The notes under the pieces were generated by a model, which searched no databases, was not told the origin of the DNA, and worked only from the letters and a program-made list of their open reading frames with translations. A stretch of 64,000 bases of DNA from Paraburkholderia mimosarum LMG 23256 = NBRC 106338 (GTDB taxonomy: Bacteria; Pseudomonadota; Gammaproteobacteria; Burkholderiales; Burkholderiaceae), in contig NZ_BBJJ01000017.1 of NCBI RefSeq assembly GCF_000739815.1, positions 1-64,000 of the forward strand. Direction: 5' to 3'. A program made the position numbers and the translations under genes. How positions within the stretch are numbered: position 1 is the stretch's first letter; each line of letters begins with the position of its first letter. Below, one piece after another: positions 47,165-57,231 of this stretch.

Positions 47165-47803
47165 ATGCAGGATTCCCCTTCACAGGCCCCGCGTACGGGC
47201 CGCCCCGCTCTCATCCTCGCCTCGAGCTCGCGGTACCGGCGCGAGTTGCTTGAACGTCTGCGCGTTCCGTTTGACACGGTCGTGCCCGACATCGAAGAAA
47301 CACCGCTGCCCGGCGAAACGCCCGAGGCGACCGCGCTGCGCCTCGCCGCCGCGAAAGCGTGTGCCGCAGCCGCTGCGCTTCCCGCTGGCGCTAGCCGCGC
47401 GCTGGTGATTGGCTCAGATCAAGTAGCCACTTTCGATGGCCAGCAGATCGGCAAGCCCGGCACGCACGAGCGCGCGCTCGCCCAGTTGCAGGCCATGCGC
47501 GGCCGCGAAGTGTTGTTCCATAGTGCCCTGAGCCTGCTCGACACCGCTACTGGCCAAACGGATACCGTCGACGTCGTCACGAAAGTGCGCTTTCGCGAGC
47601 TGCCCGACGCCGCGCTCGAAGCCTATCTGCGCGCCGAAACGCCGTATGACTGCGCGGGCAGCGCGAAATCGGAAGGCCTCGGCATCGCGCTGCTGGAGGC
47701 GATCGAGTCGGACGACCCCACCGCCCTGATCGGCCTGCCGCTCATCGCGCTCACGCGCATGCTGCTCGCCGCGGGCTATCCGCTTCTGGAGGCACACGCA
47801 TGA
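47165..47803 (+). CDS. Maf-family nucleoside triphosphate pyrophosphatase
   Basis: 212 residues. LILASSSRYRRELLERLRVP carries the Maf N-terminal Ser/Arg motif. ETPEATALRLAAAKACAAAA and VIGSDQVATFDGQQIGKPGT carry the conserved Glu, Lys and Asp; CAGSAKSEGLGIALLEAIES is the YceF-type C-terminal signature. It probably hydrolyses modified nucleotides such as 7-methyl-GTP. Its stop overlaps the next start (ATGA). Confidence 0.9.
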   Translation: MQDSPSQAPRTGRPALILASSSRYRRELLERLRVPFDTVVPDIEETPLPGETPEATALRLAAAKACAAAAALPAGASRALVIGSDQVATFDGQQIGKPGTHERALAQLQAMRGREVLFHSALSLLDTATGQTDTVDVVTKVRFRELPDAALEAYLRAETPYDCAGSAKSEGLGIALLEAIESDDPTALIGLPLIALTRMLLAAGYPLLEAHA

Positions 47804-48522
47804 CGACCGGCACGCTCTATCTGGTCCCGAACACGCTCGGCGAAGGCGACGACGACGCGCTCAACGCCGTGCTCCCCGCGCCGGTGCGCGAACGCGCGGG
47901 CACGCTTGCAAGTTATATCGGCGAAAACGCGAAAACGACGCGCGCCTTTCTCAAGCGCGTGGGCACCACGCGGCCGATTCAGGAAATCGAGATCCGCGAA
48001 CTGAATGTGAATACGCCGGCGGGCGAAATCGACAAGCTGCTGGCGCCGCTGCTCGCGGGCGTCGACACAGGACTCGTTTCCGAAGCGGGCGTGCCCGCTG
48101 TCGCCGATCCAGGGGCCCTGCTCGTGCGGCGCGCGCATGAACGCGGCATCAAGGTCGTGCCGCTCGTGGGCCCGAGCTCGATCCTGCTGGCGCTCATGGC
48201 GTCGGGCCTCAACGGCCAGAGTTTCGCGTTTCACGGTTATCTGCCCGTCGATGCCAACGAGCGCGTGAAGAAGCTGCGCGATCTGGAGCAGACTTCGCGC
48301 AAGGCCAGGCAGACGCAGATCTTTATCGAAACGCCCTACCGTAACCGCACGCTGCTCGACGCGTTACTCGCGACCTGCGCGCCGTCCACGCTGGTTTGCG
48401 TCGCCGCCGATCTCACGTTGCCCACGGAGACGATCGTGAGCCGCGCCGTGTCCGACTGGAAAAGAAAGCCTGCGCCCGAGCTGCACAAGCGGCCGGCGAT
48501 TTTCCTTCTGCTCGCGAACTAA
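47800..48522 (+). CDS. RsmI-like tetrapyrrole-methylase-fold SAM methyltransferase
   Basis: 240 residues. TGTLYLVPNTLGEGDDDA begins the fold; LVSEAGVPAVADPGALLVRR is the RsmI-like variant of the SDAGTPxISDPG motif and VPLVGPSSILLALMASGLNG the SAM-site segment. True RsmI methylates C1402 of 16S rRNA, but this shorter paralogue differs in the motif, so its substrate is uncertain. It overlaps maf and ends before a strong terminator. Confidence 0.8.
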   Translation: MTTGTLYLVPNTLGEGDDDALNAVLPAPVRERAGTLASYIGENAKTTRAFLKRVGTTRPIQEIEIRELNVNTPAGEIDKLLAPLLAGVDTGLVSEAGVPAVADPGALLVRRAHERGIKVVPLVGPSSILLALMASGLNGQSFAFHGYLPVDANERVKKLRDLEQTSRKARQTQIFIETPYRNRTLLDALLATCAPSTLVCVAADLTLPTETIVSRAVSDWKRKPAPELHKRPAIFLLLAN

Positions 48523-48541
48523 GCATCGATCGCCGGCCAGC

Positions 48542-48579
48542 AAACCGGCCGCTGCGCGTTCACGCAGCGGTCGGTTTTT
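48542..48579 (+). terminator. Strong intrinsic terminator
   Basis: A 15-bp stem with one G-T wobble (AAACCGGCCGCTGCG with CGCAGCGGTCGGTTT), a 6-nt loop and T5. It lies between the methyltransferase gene and sppA, which converge. Confidence 0.9.
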
Positions 48580-48623
48580 CCTTGGCGAGCATCAACCCGC
48601 AAACGTGCCAGACGTGTTGCCGT

Positions 48624-49628
48624 TCAGTGAACCGCCAGCTTCGCGCCCATCAACAGCGAACGCACGGCCGCCGAGCCGATATTCGCGCCGACACGCTTCG
48701 CGACGCGGTCGGTAAGGCTTTGCTTGACGGTGTAATCGACGACGTTCGACGCCTTGATCACCTCGCGCGCCACGTAGTCGGTATCGCCGTAACCATCCGC
48801 GAGACCCAGTTCCACGCTCTTCTGACCGGTCCAGAAGAGGCCCGAGAAGAGCTCTGGCGAGTCCTTCAGACGCTTGCCGCGGCCGGCTTTCACGGCATCG
48901 ATGAACTGCTGGTGGATCTGGTCGAGCATGGCCTGGGCATGCGCGTCCATTTTCGGCGTGTCGGGCGAGAAGGGATCGAAAAAGCCCTTGTTTTCGCCCG
49001 AGGTACGCAGGCGACGCTGGATGCCGAGCTTGTCCATGAGCCCGGTGAAGCCGAAGCCGTCCATCAGCACGCCGATCGACCCCACGATGCTCGCCTTGTT
49101 GACGTAGATCTTGTCGGCGGCGGCCGCGACGTAATAACCGCCCGACGCGCACATGTCACCAACCACCACATACAGCGGGATGGCCGGGTACTTCGTGCGC
49201 AGACGGCGAATCTCGTCGTTGATAATGCCAGCCTGCACCGGGCTGCCGCCGGGGCTGTCGATGTGGAGGATCACGCCCGCGGTGCCGTCGTCGTCGAACG
49301 CGCTATCGAGCGCGCTGATGATGTCGTCGGCGTTGGCCTGGGTGTCGGAGCCGATTTCGCCGTCGAGCGTAACGAGCGCCGTGTGACGTCCTTCGCTCTC
49401 CAGGCGAGCGCCCGAAATATCGAGAACGGCCCACGCGATCACCACGAAGACGGCGAGAAATGCGAAGCGGAAGAAGATCCGCCAGCGCCGCGCCGCGCGC
49501 TGCTCGGTGATCGCCGCAAGCGCGATGCGCTCCAGCGCCTCGCGCTCCCAGCCGGGCGCAGGCGCGCGAGGGTCTGACGAAGCCGCGCGAGGCGCTTCGT
49601 TTGGATCAGGGGTCAGATTGTCGGCCAT
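48624..49628 (-). CDS. sppA: Signal peptide peptidase, S49 family (SppA-like)
   Basis: 334 residues from the ATG at 49626-49628. A membrane segment near residues 48-68 (FFRFAFLAVFVVIAWAVLDI) anchors a periplasmic protease domain. The catalytic Ser is in VVGDMCASGGYYVAAAADKI and the Lys in the S49 region GSIGVLMDGFGF onwards; HIDSPGGSP is a family motif. It degrades cleaved signal peptides. It is the short, one-domain form. The Rieske gene lies 16 bases upstream. Confidence 0.88.
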   Translation of the reverse strand: MADNLTPDPNEAPRAASSDPRAPAPGWEREALERIALAAITEQRAARRWRIFFRFAFLAVFVVIAWAVLDISGARLESEGRHTALVTLDGEIGSDTQANADDIISALDSAFDDDGTAGVILHIDSPGGSPVQAGIINDEIRRLRTKYPAIPLYVVVGDMCASGGYYVAAAADKIYVNKASIVGSIGVLMDGFGFTGLMDKLGIQRRLRTSGENKGFFDPFSPDTPKMDAHAQAMLDQIHQQFIDAVKAGRGKRLKDSPELFSGLFWTGQKSVELGLADGYGDTDYVAREVIKASNVVDYTVKQSLTDRVAKRVGANIGSAAVRSLLMGAKLAVH

Positions 49629-49644
49629 GCGAGCGGAAGAATGG

Positions 49645-50061
49645 TCAAGAGACGGAGGAGCCTGGATGGGGACGCAGATCGTCGTCCGGCAGCCAGAATA
49701 CCGCACGCCCCTCCGGCGTGTCGCGTTCCTCGACGCGAACGGGGCGCAAACGCCCGCCGCGGCACGGTCCGCCCACGCACTTGCCCGTGTCGGGCTGGTA
49801 GATCGCGCCGTGCGTGGCGCACATCAGATAGAGCCCCGACGACTCGAAGAACTGGCCCTCGACCCAGTCGAGCTCCATCGGCACGTGCGCGCATCGGTTC
49901 AGGTAGCCATATACCTCGCCGCCATAGCGCACGAAGAACACCACGGCGTCACCGCCCGCGTAGGTCGCGTTCATGCGCCAACCCGCGCCGCCCTCGGCGA
50001 GTTCGGCGGCCCCGCACACGCGCACCGGCTCGTGCGTCGACGCTACCGGCGCCGTGCTCAT
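49645..50061 (-). CDS. Rieske [2Fe-2S] domain protein
   Basis: 138 residues. NRCAHVPMELD and LMCATHGAIYQPDTGKC give the paired C-x-H and C-x2-H cluster ligands. There is no membrane segment or oxygenase domain, so it is a soluble ferredoxin-like electron carrier. Its partner enzyme is not evident. It overlaps the phosphatase gene by four bases, suggesting co-translation. Confidence 0.9.
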   Translation of the reverse strand: MSTAPVASTHEPVRVCGAAELAEGGAGWRMNATYAGGDAVVFFVRYGGEVYGYLNRCAHVPMELDWVEGQFFESSGLYLMCATHGAIYQPDTGKCVGGPCRGGRLRPVRVEERDTPEGRAVFWLPDDDLRPHPGSSVS

Positions 50062-50717
50062 GCGTTCACCCGCAGCCAGCCGGCGAGCGCGGCGACGTCC
50101 TGCGCGACGAAGCGCGGCTCGAGCTTTTCGAGTGCGCCAAGGGCATGTGCGCCATACGCCACGCCGATGGCGGCCGCGCCCGCATTGATCGCCATCTGCA
50201 GGTCGTGCGTCGTGTCACCGATCATCACCGTGCGGCCAAGATCCTGCCCCAGCTCGCGTGTGAGCTCCTGGAGCATGGCCGGGTGCGGCTTCGAAAAGGT
50301 CTCGTCGGCGCAGCGGGTGCCGTCGAAGAGGCTCGTGAGCCGCGCATCCGCCAGCGCGCGGTTCAGCCCCACGCGGCTCTTGCCCGTCGCAACGGCCAGC
50401 AGGTAGCCGGTGTCGCGCAGCTCCGTCAGCATCTCGCGCACGCCCGCGAAAAGCTCGGTTTGCTGGTCCTTCAGCAGGTAGTGAATGCGGTAGCGCTCGA
50501 CTAGCCGCGGGTAATCCGCGGGATCGAGCGTCGGTGCGGCGATCTGCAGCGCATCCCGCAGCCCGAGGCCGATTACATAGCTGGCCGCCTCGTCGCCGGG
50601 CACGGGCAGGCCGAGGTCGCGGCACGCCGCCTGGATGCTGCGCGTGATGTGGGCGGTCGAGTCCATCAAGGTGCCGTCCCAGTCGAACACAATCAGGTCA
50701 AATAACTCTCGAGCCAT
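50058..50717 (-). CDS. HAD-family hydrolase, Gph-like
   Basis: 219 residues from the ATG at 50715-50717, preceded by GGAG. LIVFDWDGTLMDSTAHITRS is motif I, LLAVATGKSRVGLNRAL motif II, SKPHPAMLQEL motif III and VMIGDTTHDLQMAINAGA motif IV. It is close to phosphoglycolate phosphatase, but the substrate is not proved. It lies just downstream of rluC. Confidence 0.87.
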   Translation of the reverse strand: MARELFDLIVFDWDGTLMDSTAHITRSIQAACRDLGLPVPGDEAASYVIGLGLRDALQIAAPTLDPADYPRLVERYRIHYLLKDQQTELFAGVREMLTELRDTGYLLAVATGKSRVGLNRALADARLTSLFDGTRCADETFSKPHPAMLQELTRELGQDLGRTVMIGDTTHDLQMAINAGAAAIGVAYGAHALGALEKLEPRFVAQDVAALAGWLRVNA

Positions 50718-50750
50718 GCAGGACTTCTCCAAACGCTGTTGTATTCGGTG

Positions 50751-51824
50751 TTAGTCGGGTCGGGCCGCGTCAGGTCGGGCCGCGTCAGGTCGGGTCCCGC
50801 TGGGTGAGGCCGCGTCGGCTGACGCGCCTTCCTCGCGCTGAGCGCGCAGCGCCTCGACAAAGGCGCGGCAGTCGGCCGGCAACGGTGCCTCGAACTGCAA
50901 CGGCACGCCCGTAATCGGATGAGCGAGCTTGAGCCGATGCGCATGCAAAAACATGCGCTTGATGCCCGGTTGCGCCCCATTGCGCGCCAGCGCCTTGTTG
51001 AGCGCGAAGTCGCCGTACTTGGCATCGCCGACGATCGGCAGCCCGAGGTGCGCGAGGTGCACGCGGATCTGATGGGTTCGGCCCGTCTTGAGTTCGGCCT
51101 CGAGCAGCGCGTAGCCTGGCCAGCGCTCGACAAGATTGAACACGGTATGCGACGCCAGGCCATCGGGCTGCACCCGCACGCGGCGCTCGCCTTCCGGGGT
51201 CAGATACTTGTGAAGCGGCTCCTTCACGGCGCGCCGGCGGCCCCAGTCGCTCGCCCATTCGCCGTGGACGCAGGCGAAATAGCGCTTGTCCGTCTGGCTG
51301 TCGCGCATCTGCGCATGTAGCCCGACGAGCGCCGCGCGTTTCTTGGCGAGCATGAGCACGCCCGAGGTTTCGCGATCGAGGCGGTGCACGAGTTCTAGAA
51401 AGCGGCCTTGGGGGCGCGCCTCGCGCAGTTGCTCGATCACGCCGAACGCCACGCCGCTGCCGCCGTGCACGGCTACGCCGGCGGGCTTGTCGATGACGAG
51501 CAGCGCGTCGTCCTCATAAAGCACGGGAAACTGGGCGGCCGGCACAGGCGCAGCGCCGGCCGGGGCATTCGACTGCGAGGTGCGAATGGGCGGCACGCGC
51601 ACGACGTCGCCTTCCACGAGCCGGTATTGCGCGTCGATTCGGCCCTTGTTCACCCGCACTTCCCCGCTGCGCAAGATGCGGTAGATGTGACTCTTCGGCA
51701 CGCCTTTGCAGACGCGCACAAGGAAATTGTCGATGCGCTGACCGGCCGCGCCCTCGTCGATTTCGACGAACGAAACCTGGTCGCTTGCGACCTGATTCTG
51801 GGATGTTTTGCCTAACCCTTTCAT
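50751..51824 (-). CDS. rluC: Ribosomal large-subunit pseudouridine synthase C
   Basis: 357 residues. An S4 RNA-binding domain (about 25-85) precedes the synthase domain. The catalytic Asp is in LVHRLDRETSGVLMLAKKRA; LKTGRTHQIRVHLAHLGLPI and VGDAKYGD are conserved. E. coli RluC modifies U955, U2504 and U2580 of 23S rRNA. The last ~25 residues are a repeat (DAARPDAARPD) coded by a 15-bp tandem repeat at about 50755-50795. It is divergent from rne, as in E. coli. Confidence 0.93.
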   Translation of the reverse strand: MKGLGKTSQNQVASDQVSFVEIDEGAAGQRIDNFLVRVCKGVPKSHIYRILRSGEVRVNKGRIDAQYRLVEGDVVRVPPIRTSQSNAPAGAAPVPAAQFPVLYEDDALLVIDKPAGVAVHGGSGVAFGVIEQLREARPQGRFLELVHRLDRETSGVLMLAKKRAALVGLHAQMRDSQTDKRYFACVHGEWASDWGRRRAVKEPLHKYLTPEGERRVRVQPDGLASHTVFNLVERWPGYALLEAELKTGRTHQIRVHLAHLGLPIVGDAKYGDFALNKALARNGAQPGIKRMFLHAHRLKLAHPITGVPLQFEAPLPADCRAFVEALRAQREEGASADAASPSGTRPDAARPDAARPD

Positions 51825-51836
51825 TCTGAATATAAT
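51808..51836 (+). promoter_or_regulatory. Candidate sigma-70 promoter of rne
   Basis: TTGCCT at 51808-51813 and a perfect TATAAT at 51831-51836 with a 17-base spacer. It overlaps the rluC start region on the other strand and points toward rne, giving a leader of about 830 nt. Confidence 0.7.
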
Positions 51837-52671
51837 TTGCCCAGCGCCGACGCAATGGTAGGCCGAATGGCCCTGACCAGACAGCCAGATGTTCTGTGAA
51901 CCACCCTATGGACACCAAGGGGGTTATCCTGGACTTGGACCACGCGGCGAGCGCAGGCTGCAAGCGATAAACCATTATTTTACTTGCGCCCGGGGCTGGT
52001 TGCTCACCCCGCCTGATGAGAAGCAACGAGTTGCACGCACGGAATCCCGCACCGGCAGGGACGGCGCCCACAGGCACGTTCGGTTAGGGACGGTTCCGAC
52101 GGTTAAGGAACATTGGTATAAAGAATTTATCCGGCGCGTCCCGCCGCGCGGTCGAAGTGACCGCCGCGGGAGGCGCTGGTGGCGAAAATACGGCGAGCGC
52201 CCGAAGCGTCCCGGCAACGTGCGGGACACGGCGACGTCAAAAGTGACGAGACACCCGAGGGGGAAGACGGGCGTTCCTGAGAAGCTTCCCGTGCGCGGCC
52301 CTGATTTCATGCTTGAGGCCGCAAACCTGATCCAGTCGCAAGCGCGCGCGGTTCGCCGCTGCGGCCGGCGCCTGTTGCGGCCGTTGCCGTGGCACAGCCA
52401 TCAGGTGGTTCGGAAGCGCAGGAAAACCGTGCCCTCCGCGGCACGTCTCTTCGCTCATTGAAGACGTATTTCGCATGTGCCCACGCGGCCCGTCCATGGC
52501 AACGCAACGCCGGACCGGTGCCCAAAAAAGGCAATTCTCCCCGCCATCGTTCCTGCTCCAGCGTGCTTGTGACAACACAATAAGGCGCGGCTCGCCGCTG
52601 CCCGTACCGTGCTGCCTGGCGTCGTCGCCGCGCACCGTGCGGCTCGCGCGTGAACGCACTGGAGTCGTTCA
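51825..52671 (+). other. Long rne 5' leader with GC-rich hairpin
   Basis: 847 bases without a convincing gene. A strong imperfect hairpin at 52134-52176 pairs GCGCGTCCCGC and GCGGTC with GACCGC and GGGAGGCGC around GAAGT. In E. coli the rne leader binds RNase E and mediates autoregulation; a similar role here is inferred from position, not sequence. Confidence 0.5.
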
Positions 52672-55600
52672 ATGAAACGAATGCTGTTCAACGCGACACA
52701 GCAGGAAGAACTGCGTGTCGCTATTGTCGATGGACAGAAGCTGATCGACATCGACATCGAAACCGCCGGGCGCGAACAGCGCAAAGGCAATATCTACAAA
52801 GGGATCGTCACCCGCATCGAGCCTTCGCTCGAAGCGTGTTTCGTCAACTACGGCGAAGACCGCCACGGCTTCCTGCCGTTCAAGGAAGTCGCGCGCCAGT
52901 ACTTCCGCGAAGGCGTGGACATGCGCGGCGCGCGCATCCAGGACGCCCTCAAGGAAGGCCAGGAACTCATCGTCCAGGTCGAGAAGGAAGAGCGCGGCAA
53001 CAAGGGTGCCGCGCTCACCACCTTCATCTCGCTCGCCGGCCGCTACCTCGTCCTCATGCCGAACAACCCGCGCGGCGGCGGCGTCTCGCGCCGCATCGAG
53101 GGCGACGACCGTCAGGAGCTGCGCGAAACCATGGCGCAGCTGCAACTGCCGGACGGCATGAGCATCATCGCGCGCACGGCCGGCATCGGCCGCTCCGCCG
53201 AAGAGCTCCAGTGGGACTTGAACTACCTGCTGCAACTGTGGCACGCCATCGAAGCCGCGTCGCAGGCCGGCCAGTCCGGTCAGCCAATGCTGATCTACCT
53301 GGAATCGAGCCTCGTCATTCGCGCGATTCGCGACTACTTCCAGCCCGACATCGGCGAAATCCTCATCGACACCACCGAGATCTATGACCAGGCACGCGCC
53401 TTCATGGATATCGTGATGCCGGACAATGTCAACAAGGTGAAGCGGTATCACGACGACGTACCGCTCTTCTCGCGCTTCCAGATCGAGCACCAGATCGAGA
53501 CCGCGTACTCGCGCACGGTGCCGCTGCCTTCGGGCGGCGCGATCGTGATCGACCACACCGAGGCGCTCGTCGCCATCGACGTGAACTCGGCGCGCGCCAC
53601 CAAGGGCGCCGACATCGAGGAAACCGCCGCGCGCACCAACCTCGAAGCCGCCGACGAAGTGGCACGCCAGCTGCGTCTGCGCGACCTGGGCGGCCTGATC
53701 GTGATCGATTTCATCGACATGGAGTCGGCCAAGAGCCAGCGCGAAGTCGAGCAGCGCCTCAAAGACGCGCTGCGTCACGACCGCGCGCGCGTGCAGATGG
53801 GCAAGATCTCGCGCTTCGGCCTGATGGAGCTGTCGCGCCAGCGCCTGCGCCCGGCGCTCTCCGAAGGCAGCCACGTCACCTGCCCGCGCTGCAACGGCAC
53901 GGGTCATATCCGCGATACCGAATCGTCGGCGCTTCAGGTCCTGCGCATCATTCAGGAAGAGGCGATGAAGGAACACACCGCGGCCATTCATTGCCAGGTG
54001 CCGGTCGAAGTGACCGCCTTCCTGCTCAACGAGAAGCGCGCGGAAATCAACAAGATCGAGTCGCGCTTCAAGGTCGGCGTCGTGCTGATCCCCAACAAGC
54101 ACCTCGAAACGCCGCACTACAAGCTCGAGCGCCTGCGCCACGACGACGCGCGCCTCGACGACCCGCGCGCCTCGTGGAAGATGGCCGAGGAAGCGGCTCG
54201 CGAGCTCGAATCGGAAACCGGCTACAGCAAGCGCAGCGCCGAAGCCAAGCCCAAGCAGGAAGCCGCGGTGAAGGGCATCACGCCCGAGCGTCCGGCCCCG
54301 AGCGCACCGGTCAAGCCCGCGGAGAGCGCGCCCGTCGCTTCGCAAGTGGCCGTCACGCCCGCGGGCGGCGGCTTCTTCGGCTGGATCAAGCGCCTCTTTG
54401 GCGGCGCGCCCGCCGAGGCGCCCGTACCGGCACCGGTCGCACAGCCCGAAAAGACGGCTCGCCCGACCCGCGAAGCGCGCACCGAGCGCGGTGAAAAGAC
54501 CGGCGGCGACCGCAACCGCAATCGCCGCCCCGGCGGCCGCGACGCCGCAGGCCGCGGCGAAGGCGCCGGCGGCACACGCACCGGCCAGCCAGCTGGCCGC
54601 CGCGAAGACCGCGAACCGCGCGAGCAACGTGAGCCGCGCGAACCTCGCGAGGCGCGCGAACCTCGCGAGGCGCGCGAACCCCGTGAGGCGCGCGAAGGCC
54701 GTGGCGCCCGCGAACCGCGCGAGCAACGTGAACCGCGTGAGGCCCGTGAAGCACGCGCCGAGCGCGAGCCGCGCGAGCAGCGTATCGAACGCGTCGAGCG
54801 CGGTCAGGACCGCAGCGAAGTGACGGCGGAAGGCGGTGCGGCGCGTGGCGAACGTCAGGAGCGCCAGGAACGCGGCGAGCGCCGCGAGCGTGGTGAGCGC
54901 GGCGAGCGCGGTGAACAGCGCCGCCGCCCGCAGGCCGAGGCCGCCGAAGCCCAGGAAGCGCGTCTCGACGCTGCATCGGCAGCCGCCGAAGGCGTGGAAG
55001 CCCCGCTGACGGAGTTGCCCGAAGGCGTGAGCGCCGGTGCCGATGAAGAAGGCGCACCGCGCGAAGGTGAGGAACGCCGCCGTCGCCGTCGCGGCCGCCG
55101 CGGCGGTCGCCGCGAGCGCGAGACGGAAGTCGCAGGCCTGACGCCGGATGAGCAGGCGCCGGCAGGCGACGAAGAAGCCGCGCCCGTGCAACCGGCCATC
55201 GAGCAGCCGGCTGTCGCGGCTCAGGTGCATGCAGCACCCGCCGTGCAAGCGCGCACCGAGGCAGTCGTCGAGCCCGCTGCCGTGACCACGCCGCCGGCGG
55301 CAGACGTCGTCGCCGAAGCGGGTCAGGTGAGCGCCGCAGCCGCAGCGACCACGCAGGTCGAAACGGCGGCGCCGGAAGCCACGCAAGCCGAGGCTCCGGC
55401 CGAGCCGGCCCCCGAAGCTGCGCCGGCGCCGGTCGAAACCGCGCCTGTAGTCGAGGCGAAGGCCGAGCAACCGGCTGAGCCTGCTGCCGCTGCAGAACCG
55501 ACGGCACCTGCGGCTCCGGCCGAACCTGGCCGGACCGAACCTGACCGGACCGAACCTGACCGGACCGAAACCGCGCCCGTCGTGCGTGAAGACCGCGTGG

Positions 55601-55941
55601 AAGCCGCCGTGAGCCACGAGCCGGCGGCAACGCCAGTGGCTCATCCGGAGCCGGCACAGGCCGCACAGCCTGCAGTCGCGGCTGCCCCGGCGGTCGTCGC
55701 GATCACCGAACCGGCCGCCCAGCGCCCGGTTCAGGCCGCTCCGGCTTCTGACGACGCCCTCCGCGCGACGCTGGAATCGGTAGGCCTCGTCTGGGTCAAC
55801 ACCGACTCCGACAAGCTGCGTGCGGCCCAGCAAGCCTCCGCGCAGGTGTCGAAGCCCGCGCGCGTGCCGCGCGAGCGCAAGTCGCTGCCGCCTGTCGACA
55901 GCACGCCGATGCAGCAGGTCGAAACCACGCGCCAACCGTAA
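52672..55941 (+). CDS. rne: Ribonuclease E
   Basis: 1089 residues, the scaffold and main endonuclease of the RNA degradosome. It starts [20 protein letters not shown]; the S1 domain spans about 38-120. DNase I-like catalytic segments are [20 protein letters not shown] and [11 protein letters not shown], and the zinc link is [11 protein letters not shown] near residue 404. Residues beyond about 520 are disordered. They include an amphipathic membrane-anchor-like [14 protein letters not shown] near 565 and a run of [12 protein letters not shown] repeats near 645-705. Arg-rich [13 protein letters not shown] follows near 800, then Ala/Pro/Glu repeats and a conserved end ([20 protein letters not shown]). 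A terminator follows. Confidence 0.96.
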   Translation: MKRMLFNATQQEELRVAIVDGQKLIDIDIETAGREQRKGNIYKGIVTRIEPSLEACFVNYGEDRHGFLPFKEVARQYFREGVDMRGARIQDALKEGQELIVQVEKEERGNKGAALTTFISLAGRYLVLMPNNPRGGGVSRRIEGDDRQELRETMAQLQLPDGMSIIARTAGIGRSAEELQWDLNYLLQLWHAIEAASQAGQSGQPMLIYLESSLVIRAIRDYFQPDIGEILIDTTEIYDQARAFMDIVMPDNVNKVKRYHDDVPLFSRFQIEHQIETAYSRTVPLPSGGAIVIDHTEALVAIDVNSARATKGADIEETAARTNLEAADEVARQLRLRDLGGLIVIDFIDMESAKSQREVEQRLKDALRHDRARVQMGKISRFGLMELSRQRLRPALSEGSHVTCPRCNGTGHIRDTESSALQVLRIIQEEAMKEHTAAIHCQVPVEVTAFLLNEKRAEINKIESRFKVGVVLIPNKHLETPHYKLERLRHDDARLDDPRASWKMAEEAARELESETGYSKRSAEAKPKQEAAVKGITPERPAPSAPVKPAESAPVASQVAVTPAGGGFFGWIKRLFGGAPAEAPVPAPVAQPEKTARPTREARTERGEKTGGDRNRNRRPGGRDAAGRGEGAGGTRTGQPAGRREDREPREQREPREPREAREPREAREPREAREGRGAREPREQREPREAREARAEREPREQRIERVERGQDRSEVTAEGGAARGERQERQERGERRERGERGERGEQRRRPQAEAAEAQEARLDAASAAAEGVEAPLTELPEGVSAGADEEGAPREGEERRRRRRGRRGGRRERETEVAGLTPDEQAPAGDEEAAPVQPAIEQPAVAAQVHAAPAVQARTEAVVEPAAVTTPPAADVVAEAGQVSAAAAATTQVETAAPEATQAEAPAEPAPEAAPAPVETAPVVEAKAEQPAEPAAAAEPTAPAAPAEPGRTEPDRTEPDRTETAPVVREDRVEAAVSHEPAATPVAHPEPAQAAQPAVAAAPAVVAITEPAAQRPVQAAPASDDALRATLESVGLVWVNTDSDKLRAAQQASAQVSKPARVPRERKSLPPVDSTPMQQVETTRQP

Positions 55942-55995
55942 GCCCCGCTTGCGGCACAGGCCGCGCAGCCGGGCCTCGCGCCCGGCTGCCCCCCG

Positions 55996-56021
55996 AAAGC
56001 CCGCCCCTACCGGCGGGCTTT
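55996..56021 (+). terminator. rne terminator
   Basis: AAAGCCCGCC and its exact complement around CCTACC, followed by T7. Confidence 0.92.
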
Positions 56022-56103
56022 TTTTGATATATCAGCGTTGTCCCTTGTCTGTAGGCGATCGCCGGTTCGGCTAAAATCGAATCAACGCGAGAATGAAGAG
56101 TCC

Positions 56104-57225
56104 ATGACACGACGCATCATCCCTGTTGCAGACGTCCGTTCGTTGCCGCCCGACATCCCCCGGCCGGCAACGGCGTCCGTACGCGCGCCTTCTGGTGCGC
56201 TCGCCGATGCGCTCGGGCGGCCGCTGCGCGACCTGCGCATCTCGGTCACGGACCGCTGCAATTTCCGTTGCGTCTACTGCATGCCGCGCGCCGTGTTCGA
56301 CAAGGATTACCCTTTCCTGCCGCATTCCGCGCTTCTTTCGCTGGAAGAAATCGAGCGGGTCGCGCGGCTTTTCGTCGCGCAAGGCGTCACCAAGATCCGG
56401 CTAACGGGTGGTGAGCCGCTGCTGCGCAAGAACATCGAATTCCTGATCGAGCGGCTCGCCGCGCTGCGCACGCCCGAGGGCGAGGCGCTCGACATCACGC
56501 TCACTACCAATGGCTCGCTGCTTGCACGGAAGGCGCGCGCGCTGCGCGACGCGGGCCTCACGCGCGTGACGGTGAGCCTCGACGCCCTCGACGACGCCCT
56601 CTTTCGCCGCATGAACGACGCCGACTTCGCCGTGGCCGACGTGCTCGACGGCATCGCCGCGGCGCAGGCCGTCGGTCTCGCGCCGATCAAGGTGAACATG
56701 GTCGTCAAGCGCGGCACGAACGACGGCGAGATCGTCCCGCTCGCGCGGCATTTCCGCGGCACGGACGTGACCCTGCGCTTCATCGAGTACATGGACGTGG
56801 GCACCTCAAACGGCTGGAACATGGCCGAAGTGCTGCCGTCGGCGGAGGTCGTCGCGCGCATTTCCGAACACTGGCCACTCGTGCCGCTGGAGCCGCACAA
56901 CGCCGCCGAAACGGCGCAGCGCTGGGGCTACGCGGATGGCGCAGGCGAGATCGGCGCGATTTCCAGCGTGACGCGCGCGTTCTGCGGCGACTGCACGCGC
57001 GCGCGCCTCTCGACGGAGGGGAAGCTGTATCTGTGTCTCTTCGCCTCGATGGGCTACGACCTGCGCGCGCTGCTGCGCAACGGCGCGACTGACATGGCGA
57101 TCAGCGACGCGATCGCGCGAATCTGGCAAGGCCGTGCGGACCGCTACTCGCAGTTGCGCGGCAGCGCCCAGGCAAGCGCCACCACCGACGAGCGCCGCAT
57201 CGAAATGTCCTATATCGGCGGCTGA
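56104..57225 (+). CDS. moaA: GTP 3',8-cyclase (molybdenum cofactor)
   Basis: 373 residues from the ATG at 56104. A radical-SAM enzyme for the first step of molybdopterin synthesis. The first cluster motif is CNFRCVYC (about residues 52-59). The second, C-terminal cluster is in [19 protein letters not shown]. The GTP-binding end is weakly conserved: it ends [10 protein letters not shown], matching the usual MSxIGG. It heads moaA-mobA-moeA. Confidence 0.95.
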   Translation: MTRRIIPVADVRSLPPDIPRPATASVRAPSGALADALGRPLRDLRISVTDRCNFRCVYCMPRAVFDKDYPFLPHSALLSLEEIERVARLFVAQGVTKIRLTGGEPLLRKNIEFLIERLAALRTPEGEALDITLTTNGSLLARKARALRDAGLTRVTVSLDALDDALFRRMNDADFAVADVLDGIAAAQAVGLAPIKVNMVVKRGTNDGEIVPLARHFRGTDVTLRFIEYMDVGTSNGWNMAEVLPSAEVVARISEHWPLVPLEPHNAAETAQRWGYADGAGEIGAISSVTRAFCGDCTRARLSTEGKLYLCLFASMGYDLRALLRNGATDMAISDAIARIWQGRADRYSQLRGSAQASATTDERRIEMSYIGG

Positions 57226-57231
57226 GAAGCC

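Noticed and set aside
54595..54790. Regular repeats in rne resembling a CRISPR array
   Set aside because: The repeats are in frame, encode REPREA-type protein repeats and have no unique spacers. No cas genes are present anywhere.
52669..55935. A 1088-residue open frame antisense to rne
   Set aside because: It mirrors the codons of rne in G+C-rich DNA. It is full of low-complexity Arg/Ala/Phe runs, has no recognisable domain, and rne itself is unmistakable.
55942..56103. Molybdenum-cofactor riboswitch before moaA
   Set aside because: The gap is short and mostly occupied by the rne terminator, leaving no room for the complex aptamer structure.
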